DNA of 64,000 nucleotides from UBA1444 sp964521625 (lineage in GTDB: Bacteria > Bacillota > Negativicutes > UBA1444). Position numbers and translations under genes: made by a program. Below are positions 1-8,199 of the stretch, piece by piece. Below the pieces are notes generated by a model that searched no databases, was not told the origin of the DNA, and saw only the letters and a program-made list of their open reading frames with translations. Each line of letters begins with the position of its first letter. Position 1 is the first letter of the stretch. Location: the NCBI GenBank assembly GCA_964521625.1, contig CAZFSM010000008.1:62001-126000 (forward strand), written 5' to 3'.

Positions 1-891
1 GTAGGGTTCCATGTGAATCATCACCCGGGCCCTGACGTTCAGTTCCTGACAAATTTTCTGCTCCACAGCATGGGACAGTTGGTGAGATTCGGCGATTCCC
101 ATTTCTGGGTCTATCAGGACATGCATATCAATATAAAGTTCCTGGTCGGTTCCCCGGCTGCGGATGTCATGCACTCCGCGAACCTCGCTGAAACAGAGGG
201 TTATGTCACGGATCACATCAGAATCGGCCACTGCGGAGTCGACTAAAACCTCACTGGTGGAACGGATAATCTCAATCGCAGCTTTAATGATAAATCCGGC
301 GACAATCAGCGAAGCAACCGGATCAATGATGGGAGGGAGTCCATATTTGATCCCCAACAAGGTGAGCAGTACACTGATGGAAACATAGACATCACTGCGA
401 GTATGCAGTGAGTCGGCAATCAAGATGGAACTACCGAGTTTTTTTCCTTGCTGGTGTTCATATACGCAGACGAAAATATTGACAATAAGAGTTGCGACAA
501 GAGCGATGAGGCTGATAAACGAAACTTCTGGGACCGTTGGATCGGTGAATTTTGCAGCGGCCTCATAAAGTACAATCCCGGCAATCAGCAGCAGCATAAA
601 CCCGATAAACAATCCGGTGAGAAACTCATATTTACGGTGACCGTAGGGATGGTTGTCATCGATTGGTTGCGCTGCAAACCAGATCCCGATCAACCCGACA
701 ACATTGGAGACTCCATCGGTCAGGGAGTGGAATCCGTCTGCAGTCAAACTGGCGCTTTGAATCAGCTGACCGGCAATGATTTTTACTGCAGCCACTGCCA
801 AGTTAGCAACTAAGATTAGCCAAAGAACATTTTTTACTTTTTGTATTGATTTTACAACCAAGTCATTCAATCCCTTTCGTCCGGAATGCAT
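1..891 (-). CDS. CDF-family divalent metal cation exporter (C-terminus cut by window edge)
   Basis: Cation diffusion facilitator: a membrane antiporter that pumps divalent metal out of the cytoplasm in exchange for protons. 297 codons are visible from the ATG at 891. The family metal-site motifs are present: D52-H55-D59 in ADGFHSLTD (TM2) and D160-H163-D167 in ADSLHTRSD (TM5), with the conserved HPYGHRKYE loop at 81-89 between them. After about six TM segments comes the cytoplasmic dimerisation domain, which reaches the usual IHMEPY-like ending at the window edge, so only a few residues are probably missing. The gene has its own promoter and a riboswitch-like leader with a terminator, which suggests metal-induced expression. 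The metal cannot be read from the protein; the leader suggests Co, Ni or Fe. Confidence 0.93.
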   Translation of the reverse strand, partial: MHSGRKGLNDLVVKSIQKVKNVLWLILVANLAVAAVKIIAGQLIQSASLTADGFHSLTDGVSNVVGLIGIWFAAQPIDDNHPYGHRKYEFLTGLFIGFMLLLIAGIVLYEAAAKFTDPTVPEVSFISLIALVATLIVNIFVCVYEHQQGKKLGSSILIADSLHTRSDVYVSISVLLTLLGIKYGLPPIIDPVASLIVAGFIIKAAIEIIRSTSEVLVDSAVADSDVIRDITLCFSEVRGVHDIRSRGTDQELYIDMHVLIDPEMGIAESHQLSHAVEQKICQELNVRARVMIHMEPY

Positions 892-901
892 AATAGCTCT
901 T

Positions 902-952
902 TTATAAAAAAATATGCCTGTGCAACCTTCCATAAAAAGGTCCCACAGGCAT
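902..952 (-). terminator. Intrinsic terminator in the CDF leader (attenuator)
   Basis: On the minus strand, ATGCCTGTG pairs with CACAGGCAT and an inner ACCTT pairs with AAGGT; a U-rich tract follows, all upstream of the CDF start codon. The 5' arm (CCTGTG) is also needed for the last helix of the predicted aptamer, so terminator and aptamer are mutually exclusive, as in a transcriptional ON switch. Confidence 0.85.
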
Positions 953-1012
953 AACCTGCTGCTTGTCAGCCCGACTCGTCGATGATTCGACAGTCTGATC
1001 CTAAGTGATTTT
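938..1012 (-). ncRNA. Candidate NiCo (czcD-type) riboswitch aptamer
   Basis: The leader transcript has the pattern CAGAC-hairpin-GAGTC, then GGGCTG..AAGC.GCA.G, a hairpin closed by CAGG/CCTG, and then TGTGGGAC. As I remember the NiCo riboswitch structure, it has CAGGC-hairpin-CAGCC, GGGCUG..AAGC.GCAACAG and CUGUGGGACAG in the same order, so the match is good. NiCo riboswitches control CDF exporters in Bacillota and respond to Co2+, Ni2+ and reportedly Fe2+. The outer P1 helix is weak here, and the assignment is from memory. Confidence 0.65.
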
Positions 1013-1022
1013 ATTAATATAT

Positions 1023-1050
1023 ATTCTATCAAATGGAGCCGGAATGTCAA
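1023..1050 (-). promoter_or_regulatory. Promoter of CDF leader/exporter
   Basis: A perfect -35 TTGACA (1050-1045) is 16 bp from TAGAAT (1028-1023), which is preceded by TGA (extended -10). Transcription would start near 1015, just ahead of the riboswitch-like leader. Confidence 0.75.
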
Positions 1051-1172
1051 CATGGCCTGCAAAGTGTTCATAAAACGCAAAACGCCGGTAAAGGATTAGG
1101 CGGTTAATGGTAGAACGTAAAAGAATAGAACACATAGCCGGAAGAGAGCGCAGAGACATGGGGGTGGCGGAG

Positions 1173-3380
1173 ATGAAAAAAACACATAAAATAATTCTGG
1201 GCAGCCTGGTTGTTCTCCTGTTGCTTGGCGGATTTGCATGGAAGATGCTGGCGCCACGTGTATTGGCAGGTGTACAGGAACTTCTGTTAAAACAAGTGAA
1301 CTCTTCTATTAATGGACGTTTGGAAATCGGTTCGCTGGATTTTTCCGTACTGGGTTCAGCGGTATTGAAAAAAGTCGTGTTGTTTGATAAAGCAGGAAAA
1401 CAAATTGCCGCTGGCGATGAAATCGATATTAGTTATAAATTTGCTGATTTGCTGGGCGGCAAATTTGGAATCGATAGTGTCAAGTCGATCAGCGTGGAAA
1501 AACTCAACTTGCAACTGGGCATTGATAAAAATGGGCGCTGGAGCCTACTTGATATCGTCAAGCCACAGGCCGAGCGACCGGCGGTTTTTCGCGGCAAGGT
1601 TGCAGTGAAAGACGGGACGGTTGCTGTAACTGCGCCGAACTGGCAGCGCAGTTTTTCCGACCTGAATGGTGATCTGGACTATGAAAATTCACCCGTTGTA
1701 GCTGTTGATCTGAAAGGGAAAATGGGGAAAAGCCTGTTAACGGCCAAAGGAACTTGGACGCCGGATGATAAGACGCAACTGGTGATGACTGCTGACTCAC
1801 TGGAGATTGCCGAAGCCCAGGGCATGTTGCCGGCGACAACCACGGCTCCCCGCTTTTCGGCAGGCGTGCTGAAAGATGTCAAGGCTAATCTGATTCAAGA
1901 TAAATCCGGCATTCAGACCACGGGTGAAGCAGTTTTGACGGGATTGGCAATGACGATGCAAGGAAAGACGCTGCAAGAAGGGAATGCAAAACTGAAATTA
2001 CAGGGGAAAACTGTCGTTTTGACTGAAGGCTCAGTTTTACTTGACGGAAATAAACTGTTGCTTGCAGGATCATTCGACTTTACGCCGGTTTCACCGACGT
2101 TGGCCCTGCAGGTTTCCGGGACGGGAGTCAATATTGCATCCCTGGCCGGCAGCAAGGCGTCACTGGCTGGCATGCTATCTTTTCAGGCTGATGTTTCCGG
2201 TTCACTAGACAAAACAGTTGCCCAAGGAACCTTTCGGCTGCCGACCGGAAAAATGGATGACAATTCGATTACTGACGGCGAGGGGACGTTCAGTTATGCC
2301 GGCGAAGTATTGACCATCCAGAGCGCGAGTTTAAAAGCACTAGGCGGCTCTTTGGGTATTTCGGGAACTTTGTTGCCGCAGACATCTCGTTACAATTTGA
2401 AAGTTTCCGGCCAGAATGTGGATGGCGCGGTACTGACGAACAAAGGGATTACCGGCAAGATGGGATTTGAGGCCAATGTCAGCGGGGAAGCCGGCGCCGA
2501 ATCAATGACGGCGGCGGGGAATTTTTCGATTCCCGCCGGGAAAATATCTGATTATGACATCACCAATACATCTGGAGGGTTTCGCAAGCAGGGAAATCGT
2601 CTTGACCTTTCCAATGTTAGTGTAACTTTGTCAGGACAACGCTTGTCGGTTGGTGGCAGTGTCACGTTGGCGGCAGGCGGTGGCGCCCCGCAGATCAATC
2701 TGACGCTGTCTTCTGGCGGACTGAACGCCAGTGTATTCAACCCCAACAGCGCGTTGAAAGGTTCGATCGCGTTTCAGGCGACACTGACCGGAACACCGGA
2801 TAAAAATCAGGCGCGGGGAAACTTTCAAATTGCTTCAGGAGGGTTGGGAGAACTGGCTTTTTCGGGAGCAAGCGGAGGATTTAGCTATGTGGATGGATTA
2901 TTGACCCTGTCAGGTGGACGGGCGCAGTGCCTCGGTGGGACGATCACTCTGAACGGCACGGTGGCGCCCAAGACGATGGAATATCGCCAGCAGGTTACGG
3001 GTCAGAATATTGATGCCGCGCAACTGACTGATCGCGATGTGCAGGGTCGCGCCGATTTTACCGCCAACATCAACGGGACCGGCGATTGGGACAAGGCGAA
3101 CGGCGATGGCAATTTTAAGATGAATGCCGGTAGTGTGAAGGGGATATCATTTAACGGCTTGACCGGAAACTTCAGCAAGAGGGGGCGGCAGACCGAATTT
3201 TCCAACCTGAAATTCAATATGTTGGGTGGATTGGCCTCGGGAACCGGCGCTACTGAAGGAGAATACGTTCATTTGGTTATCACGCCAAATGCAGTGGCCA
3301 ATACCGCATTGTCGATCCTTACCGGCAAGACTTTGCAACCTCAGGATTTGCGTATTCGATTCCGTGGTCCCAATGGCTGA
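1173..3380 (+). CDS. AsmA-like envelope protein
   Basis: About 735 residues. A short cytoplasmic segment (MKKTHK) and one hydrophobic anchor (about residues 7-27) are followed by a large periplasmic part made of beta-strand repeats. Modules of roughly 95-100 residues recur with the pattern G-x-F-x-(I/L)-x-x-G-K/G, then S-G-G-F-x-(K/Y), then L-x-L-x-x-(V/G), for example near 2515-2600, 2815-2900 and 3100-3190. This is the organisation of AsmA/TamB-related proteins, linked to lipid transport and outer-membrane assembly, and it supports a diderm host. The ATG at 1173 is chosen because it directly precedes the anchor; the open frame runs back to an ATG at 1107 and another at 1158. It is transcribed divergently from the CDF gene. 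Exact function is inferred from architecture only. Confidence 0.8.
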   Translation: MKKTHKIILGSLVVLLLLGGFAWKMLAPRVLAGVQELLLKQVNSSINGRLEIGSLDFSVLGSAVLKKVVLFDKAGKQIAAGDEIDISYKFADLLGGKFGIDSVKSISVEKLNLQLGIDKNGRWSLLDIVKPQAERPAVFRGKVAVKDGTVAVTAPNWQRSFSDLNGDLDYENSPVVAVDLKGKMGKSLLTAKGTWTPDDKTQLVMTADSLEIAEAQGMLPATTTAPRFSAGVLKDVKANLIQDKSGIQTTGEAVLTGLAMTMQGKTLQEGNAKLKLQGKTVVLTEGSVLLDGNKLLLAGSFDFTPVSPTLALQVSGTGVNIASLAGSKASLAGMLSFQADVSGSLDKTVAQGTFRLPTGKMDDNSITDGEGTFSYAGEVLTIQSASLKALGGSLGISGTLLPQTSRYNLKVSGQNVDGAVLTNKGITGKMGFEANVSGEAGAESMTAAGNFSIPAGKISDYDITNTSGGFRKQGNRLDLSNVSVTLSGQRLSVGGSVTLAAGGGAPQINLTLSSGGLNASVFNPNSALKGSIAFQATLTGTPDKNQARGNFQIASGGLGELAFSGASGGFSYVDGLLTLSGGRAQCLGGTITLNGTVAPKTMEYRQQVTGQNIDAAQLTDRDVQGRADFTANINGTGDWDKANGDGNFKMNAGSVKGISFNGLTGNFSKRGRQTEFSNLKFNMLGGLASGTGATEGEYVHLVITPNAVANTALSILTGKTLQPQDLRIRFRGPNG

Positions 3381-3449
3381 TGAAACCACAAGAAGTTGTG
3401 GTGACTTGAATACCTGGCACAAAATAAGCGCTGAATTTTCTAATTACTC

Positions 3450-3478
3450 TTGCGTGTGCCAGTTTTTCATGCTACAAT
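3450..3478 (+). promoter_or_regulatory. Promoter of the structured RNA
   Basis: TTGCGT (3450-3455), 17-bp spacer, TACAAT (3473-3478) with an extended TGC just before the -10. The predicted start, about 3485, is exactly where the closing helix of the downstream RNA begins. Confidence 0.75.
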
Positions 3479-3484
3479 AATACC

Positions 3485-3780
3485 AAGCACCATCCTTGCA
3501 GCGACTACAGGTTACAGTAAGATGCAAAACCCACGAAAGACTATCTTTCCAAGTTTGTGCACGTTGAAACCAGTCAATTAGGAGAGTGTTTTTTCTTTAC
3601 CCCGATCCTAGTAAAAAACGATTCCAGACCCAGTAAGAACCGGATAAATCGACATAACGACCCAGATTATTTATCCATGGAGGTTAATGGTTTATCGGAA
3701 AAACGAGTGACGAGACCCGAGCTATGCTGTAAGGATGGTCGCTTTGAAAAAGTGGGAGACGAAAGTCTCCCACTTTAATT
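3485..3780 (+). ncRNA. Structured small RNA gene of unknown family
   Basis: This stretch has no credible ORF. The predicted 5' end (3485-3502) pairs with 3726-3744 through about 18 bp, including the 14-bp match ACCATCCTTGCAGC/GCTGTAAGGATGGT with one G-U pair. Inside are a TGCA-AAAC/GTTT-TGCA arm with an inner GAAAGA/TCTTTC hairpin (about 3520-3560), a TAGGA/TCCTA arm, and GGATAAAT/ATTTATCC (about 3642-3682). A perfect terminator follows at once, and a good promoter sits immediately upstream. No plus-strand gene follows, so it is not a leader. I looked for marks of RNase P RNA, SRP RNA, tmRNA, c-di-GMP and SAM riboswitches and did not recognise any. A 6S-like regulator is possible. Confidence 0.7.
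3749..3776. terminator. Bidirectional terminator, structured RNA / aldo-keto reductase
   Basis: A 12-bp perfect stem, AAAGTGGGAGAC/GTCTCCCACTTT, is closed by a GAAA tetraloop, with T-rich sequence on both sides. It ends the plus-strand RNA and the minus-strand mscS/aldo-keto reductase operon. Confidence 0.85.
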
Positions 3781-3809
3781 TAGTCGATATTTTGTTGGCG
3801 TAATATCGA

Positions 3810-4808
3810 TTAGCGATTAGTAAACTTATAACTCGGATCCAGGATTTCCTCCAGGCGGTCGGTTGCCGATGCCGGACGGATCGACAGCTGAGCGATTTCC
3901 TCCCGGATTTGCGGTGTCATATTAAATGTGCTGCTTGCAAGAGCCGATTCGAGTTGATTGACATTGCGTGCGCCGATGATCGGAGCGGTAATCGCCGGAT
4001 GGGATTTGACCCAACTTACGGCCAACGTTACCGGGTGGGCGCCGATTTCCTTAGCGTAATTGATGAACCGGGCCGCGGTTTCCAGATATTGCGGATCGCT
4101 ATAGCGTTTCGCATACATATCATTTTTGACGATTCTGCCGGCAGTTTCGGCGGCTTCGTTCGAGTATTTTCCGCTGAGCAGGCCAGCGCCCAAGGGGCTA
4201 TAGGCAATCACGCCGACCTGTTCGGATTCGGCCAGCGGCAGAATCTCCACTTCGACTTGCCGTTTTACGATATTGTACATCGGTTCGATACATTCAAACC
4301 GGGCCAGGTTGTATCGGGCTGAGAGTCCGAGGGCTTTAGCGATTTGCCAGGCGGCCCAGTTGCTTACACCGAGATAAAGGACTTTTCCCTGCCGAACCAA
4401 ATCGGTAAGCGCCTGTAATGTTTCTTCCATCGGCGTGAATGGATCGAAATGGTGAATGAAGTAAACATCAATTCGATCAGTTTTGAGGCGTTTCAAACTT
4501 TGTTCAACCGAGAGCATGATATGACGGCGGGAAGATCCGCGGGCGTTGATGTCTTTACCAACCCGCTGCGATACTTTCGAGGTGATGACGACTTCGTCGC
4601 GGCAATTTCCTATCAGATTGCCGAGGATTTCTTCGGCCCGGCCATTACTGTAGTTGTTAGAGCAATCAAAGAAGTTAACTCCAGCATCGCGACATTTGGC
4701 AAACATTTTGCCTGATTCAGTTTCATCCGCTTCGTTCCCAAAGGACATGGTGCCAAAGCAGAGTTCAGAAACCCAGACGCCGGTTTTGCCTAAAATTTTG
4801 TATTTCAT
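3810..4808 (-). CDS. Aldo/keto reductase
   Basis: 332 residues, the usual size for a cytosolic NAD(P)H-dependent TIM-barrel aldo/keto reductase. The catalytic tetrad can be placed: D48 (NFFDCSNNY), Y53, K78 (ITSKV) and His in IHHFDP near residue 120. The C-terminal half has the cofactor-binding SPLGAGLL and PIIGARN segments. The closest architecture is the YhdN/Tas-like family that reduces aldehydes and ketones. Start: ATG preceded by GGAGG with good spacing. It overlaps the stop of the upstream mscS gene by 4 nt (ATGA), so the two are translationally coupled. Natural substrate is unknown. Confidence 0.92.
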   Translation of the reverse strand: MKYKILGKTGVWVSELCFGTMSFGNEADETESGKMFAKCRDAGVNFFDCSNNYSNGRAEEILGNLIGNCRDEVVITSKVSQRVGKDINARGSSRRHIMLSVEQSLKRLKTDRIDVYFIHHFDPFTPMEETLQALTDLVRQGKVLYLGVSNWAAWQIAKALGLSARYNLARFECIEPMYNIVKRQVEVEILPLAESEQVGVIAYSPLGAGLLSGKYSNEAAETAGRIVKNDMYAKRYSDPQYLETAARFINYAKEIGAHPVTLAVSWVKSHPAITAPIIGARNVNQLESALASSTFNMTPQIREEIAQLSIRPASATDRLEEILDPSYKFTNR

Positions 4809-5866
4809 GGGGTGCCTCCTTCATTTTGAATTTTGACTGTACGGACAGGAAAGGAAATTTTAATTCCTTCCTGTTGGTAGCGGATGTGAAGTTGTTTGAT
4901 CAGCTCGTGGCGGATCAGATGTTGGTCGACAACATTTTTTATTCGCAAAATTACATTAAACTGGATGTTCGATTCGGCAAAGGCCGTGTAACGGATAAAC
5001 GGTTCAAAATCAATGACGGCGCCTTCGGTGGACTGCAGTACTGCTTTCGCCACCTCAACCGTGGTTTTTTCGACATGGGTCAGATCACTGTCGTAACTGA
5101 CTCCGATAGGTACCACTAATGAGCATTCGGCATCCGGCAGCGTGTAGTTGGTAATAATGGCCGTGGCGATCTTCTGGTTGGGCACGACGATCATATTATT
5201 TGAGGCTTGTTGAATTGTAGTGCTGCGCCAGTTCATATCAGCGACAATTCCCTCTTCGCCGGTGGACAGTTTGATATAATCGCCGACCTTCGTTTGTTTG
5301 GATAACAAGATGTTGATGCCGGAAAACAAATTAGATAAAGTATCCTGCAAAGCCAACGCAACCGCTAAACCACCGACGCCGAGCGCGGTGAGCAAAGGTG
5401 CGATGGAAATGCCGAATGACTGTAACATAAAGAGAAAGCCGGTTATGTAAACGACTATTTCTATCGTATTGATTAAGATTGAAGTCGAAGCAAAATGACC
5501 TGCGTTTTTTTGCAGTTGCAGTCCAAGGAAGCCGGCAGCCAGGCGCGAGCCCATGATAGTCAGTGAAAAGATGGCCAGAACATGAAACAAAGTGACTAAC
5601 GAATGCTGCCAAACAGCTGGAATCGTGATGATATGGATTGCCGCGTAGCCACCGACCAAGAGGCCCCATAGAGCGGGCATTCCTTTCAGTGCGCGGTGCA
5701 ACTGGGGTGAAAAGTCGCCGGCAACTTGTCCGAGCAAACTTTTTAGACGCGCAAAAACCAACTTGCTGAGGCTGATTCCTGCCAATATGCAGCCTAGTAA
5801 GACCAATAACGCAAATACAAGTTCTGTTTCCTGAAACAACCGATTAAACTCGGTATATTGCCCCAA
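4805..5866 (-). CDS. MscS-family mechanosensitive ion channel
   Basis: About 353 residues. Three to four N-terminal TM helices lead into the pore helix and beta domain: GVGGLAVALALQDTLSNLFSG, then KVGDYIKL, GIVADMNWRSTTI and VVPNQKIATAIITNY, the standard MscS core. These channels open under membrane tension to release solutes on osmotic downshock. The start chosen is the TTG at 5866, which lies 7 nt after GGAGGG; an upstream in-frame TTG at 5881 overlaps that ribosome site and is less likely. First gene of a two-gene operon with the aldo/keto reductase. Confidence 0.9.
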   Translation of the reverse strand: MGQYTEFNRLFQETELVFALLVLLGCILAGISLSKLVFARLKSLLGQVAGDFSPQLHRALKGMPALWGLLVGGYAAIHIITIPAVWQHSLVTLFHVLAIFSLTIMGSRLAAGFLGLQLQKNAGHFASTSILINTIEIVVYITGFLFMLQSFGISIAPLLTALGVGGLAVALALQDTLSNLFSGINILLSKQTKVGDYIKLSTGEEGIVADMNWRSTTIQQASNNMIVVPNQKIATAIITNYTLPDAECSLVVPIGVSYDSDLTHVEKTTVEVAKAVLQSTEGAVIDFEPFIRYTAFAESNIQFNVILRIKNVVDQHLIRHELIKQLHIRYQQEGIKISFPVRTVKIQNEGGTP

Positions 5867-6025
5867 AATGCAACCCTCCAATGAAGTCGCGCAAAGTATT
5901 TATTGTTATTCTTTGAAGTGGCGACTTTCTCCTTCTGACAATGCAAGAAATATAGGCTGATGCTTTAGGATATGACGGTGACGCGTTATAATAAATAAAA
6001 ATGATGAACATGGAGGATGAATTTC

Positions 6026-7132
6026 ATGCAGTTTGGGTATTATATGCCAACACGGATATTTTTCGGACAGGATTGCATTGCCCAAAATCAGGCGGAGTTT
6101 GCCAAATGGGGGCGGCGGGCGCTAGTAGTTACCGGGCGGAATTCAGCCCGGATCAGCGGTGCACTGGCTGATGTCTGTGCAGCGCTGGATCAGCAACAGA
6201 TTGCCTGGGAAGTGTTTGACCAGATCGGCGAAAATCCGACCTTCGCCATGGTGGAAGCCGGGGGCGCCGCCGGACGAAAGTTTACACCGGATATGGTTAT
6301 TGCCATTGGCGGCGGATCGCCTCTCGATGCGGCAAAAGCGATTGCCGTGCTTGCGGTAAATGAGATTGCTGCCATTCAACTCTATGATGGGAATTTCAAA
6401 ACTGAACCGCTGCCGATTCTGGCAGTGCCGATTACTGCTGGCACCGGTAGTGAGGTCACCCAATATTCGATTCTCACCGATGCGGAGAGAAAAACCAAAC
6501 GCAGTTTCGCCCAACCCAGCCTGTTTGCTAAAGCAGCTTTTCTGGATGCCCGCTATACCTGTAGTTTGTCGCGCGATGTAACTGTTGACACGGCTGTCGA
6601 TGCGCTGTCGCATTGTATTGAAGGCTATTTATCCAAACGGGCGACTATAGTGAGTGATGCGCTGGCGCTGGAAGCAATCCGACGTTTTGGCACAGTCCGG
6701 AAAGCATTGGTGGCGGGTGAAATCAGTCAGGAAGTCAGAGAAGCGTTGCTTTATGTTTCCCTGCTGGGGGGCATGGTGATCGCGCAGACCGGAACGACAG
6801 TCGTTCATGCACTCGGTTATTCGCTGACCTATTTTCATCAGGTTCCGCATGGTCGCGCTAACGGGATGTTGATGGGGGAATATTTGCGGTTCAATATGGT
6901 TGCGGCCGAAGAAAAAATCCGCTGGGTGCTGGAAAGTATGCAAATGAAATCAGTTGACGAGTTCAAACAATGGCTGGATGAGTTGTTTCCCTGCAAGACC
7001 AGCCTGAGCGAACCAGAACTGGAAGAGTTCGCCGTACTCGCCGGCAAAACAACCAATCTAGCCAATACGCCGCGTCAACCGAATCATGAAGAGTTAAAGC
7101 AGCTTCTGCGGGATTCTTTGCGAGTCGGCTGA
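6026..7132 (+). CDS. Iron-containing alcohol dehydrogenase
   Basis: 368 residues. Group III (Fe-dependent) alcohol dehydrogenase: an N-terminal Rossmann-like NAD(P) domain with GGGSPLDAAKA (95-105) and TAGTGSEVT (138-146), then a helical iron domain. The four metal ligands are visible as D192 and H196 (VDALSH), H261 and H275 (HQVPHG). Family members interconvert short alcohols and aldehydes or reduce semialdehydes. The ATG at 6026 is preferred because GGAGG lies 9 nt upstream; the ATG at 6017 touches the GGAGG. A TATAAT -10 element is near 5987. Proximity to the glyoxylate-carboligase-like enzyme might mean it reduces that enzyme's semialdehyde product, but this is speculative. Confidence 0.93.
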   Translation: MQFGYYMPTRIFFGQDCIAQNQAEFAKWGRRALVVTGRNSARISGALADVCAALDQQQIAWEVFDQIGENPTFAMVEAGGAAGRKFTPDMVIAIGGGSPLDAAKAIAVLAVNEIAAIQLYDGNFKTEPLPILAVPITAGTGSEVTQYSILTDAERKTKRSFAQPSLFAKAAFLDARYTCSLSRDVTVDTAVDALSHCIEGYLSKRATIVSDALALEAIRRFGTVRKALVAGEISQEVREALLYVSLLGGMVIAQTGTTVVHALGYSLTYFHQVPHGRANGMLMGEYLRFNMVAAEEKIRWVLESMQMKSVDEFKQWLDELFPCKTSLSEPELEEFAVLAGKTTNLANTPRQPNHEELKQLLRDSLRVG

Positions 7133-7144
7133 ACCGAGTGGAAA

Positions 7145-8035
7145 CTACTGCGGTGCGAAATTGGTTTTAGTGAACTCCAGCCAACGCCGGGCGGCGAATG
7201 ACATGTAACGATCCTTGCGCCAGATGACTGCCAATTGCAGAATCAATTTAGGATCCTTGAGCGGCACTGCGACAATCGACATTGGATCAAGCTCTGCGCA
7301 GATTTTGCTCGGCAGCAGGGCAACTCCCAACTTGGCCGCAACCATTTGTGTCATGAATTCACGCTGGGATGTTTCGCAAATGATGATAGGCTGGAAACCG
7401 GCCAGTTTGCAGCGGGCCAAAATCTGATCGTGCAGAGAAAAATCTTCGCTATACAGGACAAATCCTTCGTCACGCAAATCACTGAAATCAATTTCGCTTT
7501 TTTGCGCCAGGGCATGCGCCGGATGGACGATCAACTGCAACGGATCTTCGACAAATGGCAGTACCTCGAAGTTGTCGACGCGATCCGGCAAGCTGCAAAC
7601 AATCCCAATGTCGAGCGTTCCTTCGTTCACACCTTGGCGGATTTTTTTTGAACCGAATTCATGCAGTTGCAGTTCGATGTTTGGGTACTGCCGCTTGAAT
7701 TCTCCCAGGACGCGGGGGAAGATGGTGGATGCCGTGATCGAAGGAATTCCGATCCGAATCTTGCCCTTGTGCGATAGATGCATATCCTTGAGGTTGCCTG
7801 AAAGGTTATTGAACATGGTTACGATTTGATCGGCCTGCTCTTGTACGATCTGCCCGGCATCGGTCAGTTCAAGTCTTTTGGCGCCGCGATATATAAGCGG
7901 CGTGCCCAGTTCATCCTCCAGATTTTTGATCATCTCGCTGATCGATGGTTGGGAAACATGCAAAATGGCAGCAGCTTTACTGAAGCTCTCCTGCTTGGAC
8001 ACTTCCAGAAAGTATTCCAACTGGCGAATATTCAT
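7145..8035 (-). CDS. LysR-type transcriptional regulator
   Basis: 296 residues. N-terminal winged helix-turn-helix (MNIRQLEYFLEV, then SFSKAAAILHVSQPSISEMI, residues 1-60) followed by the effector-binding domain (about 90-290), typical of LysR regulators. Start: ATG 7 nt after GGAGG; the longer frame to 8053 has no ribosome site. It is divergent from the ThDP enzyme gene, with a palindrome in the shared intergenic region, so regulation of that gene is the natural prediction. The effector is unknown. Confidence 0.92.
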   Translation of the reverse strand: MNIRQLEYFLEVSKQESFSKAAAILHVSQPSISEMIKNLEDELGTPLIYRGAKRLELTDAGQIVQEQADQIVTMFNNLSGNLKDMHLSHKGKIRIGIPSITASTIFPRVLGEFKRQYPNIELQLHEFGSKKIRQGVNEGTLDIGIVCSLPDRVDNFEVLPFVEDPLQLIVHPAHALAQKSEIDFSDLRDEGFVLYSEDFSLHDQILARCKLAGFQPIIICETSQREFMTQMVAAKLGVALLPSKICAELDPMSIVAVPLKDPKLILQLAVIWRKDRYMSFAARRWLEFTKTNFAPQ

Positions 8036-8092
8036 ACGGTTTCCTCCTCGCAAGGTGTGTCAAATCGGCGCACCTATTTATTTCGACGCGCT

Positions 8093-8107
8093 ATAGGAAA
8101 ATCCTAT
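8093..8107. promoter_or_regulatory. Palindromic operator candidate (LysR box)
   Basis: ATAGGA-AAA-TCCTAT is a perfect inverted repeat with T-N11-A spacing, lying between the divergent LysR and ThDP enzyme genes. A TATAAT at 8117-8122 lies close by. It is likely the binding site of the LysR protein. Confidence 0.55.
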
Positions 8108-8130
8108 TGCGAACATTATAATATCCAATT

Positions 8131-8159
8131 TTACCTTATGATAATGTCCGTCGTATAAT
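8131..8159 (+). promoter_or_regulatory. Promoter candidate for the ThDP enzyme gene
   Basis: TTACCT (8131-8136), 17 bp, TATAAT (8154-8159). The weak -35 fits an activator-dependent promoter. The LysR box lies about 25 bp upstream of the -35. Confidence 0.45.
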
Positions 8160-8199
8160 GCCAGTAAGGAACTCATATTTTGACGGAGGTGTAATTAAG

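Noticed and set aside
448..813. 121-codon plus-strand ORF
   Set aside because: It is the opposite strand of the CDF exporter, whose motifs are unambiguous on the minus strand.
3557..3778. 73-codon ORF on the plus strand
   Set aside because: It lies within the structured RNA, runs through the closing helix and into the terminator stem, and has no family resemblance.
8158..8199. Earlier ATG for the ThDP enzyme gene
   Set aside because: It overlaps the predicted -10 element and lacks a ribosome site; the family N-terminus begins at 8200.
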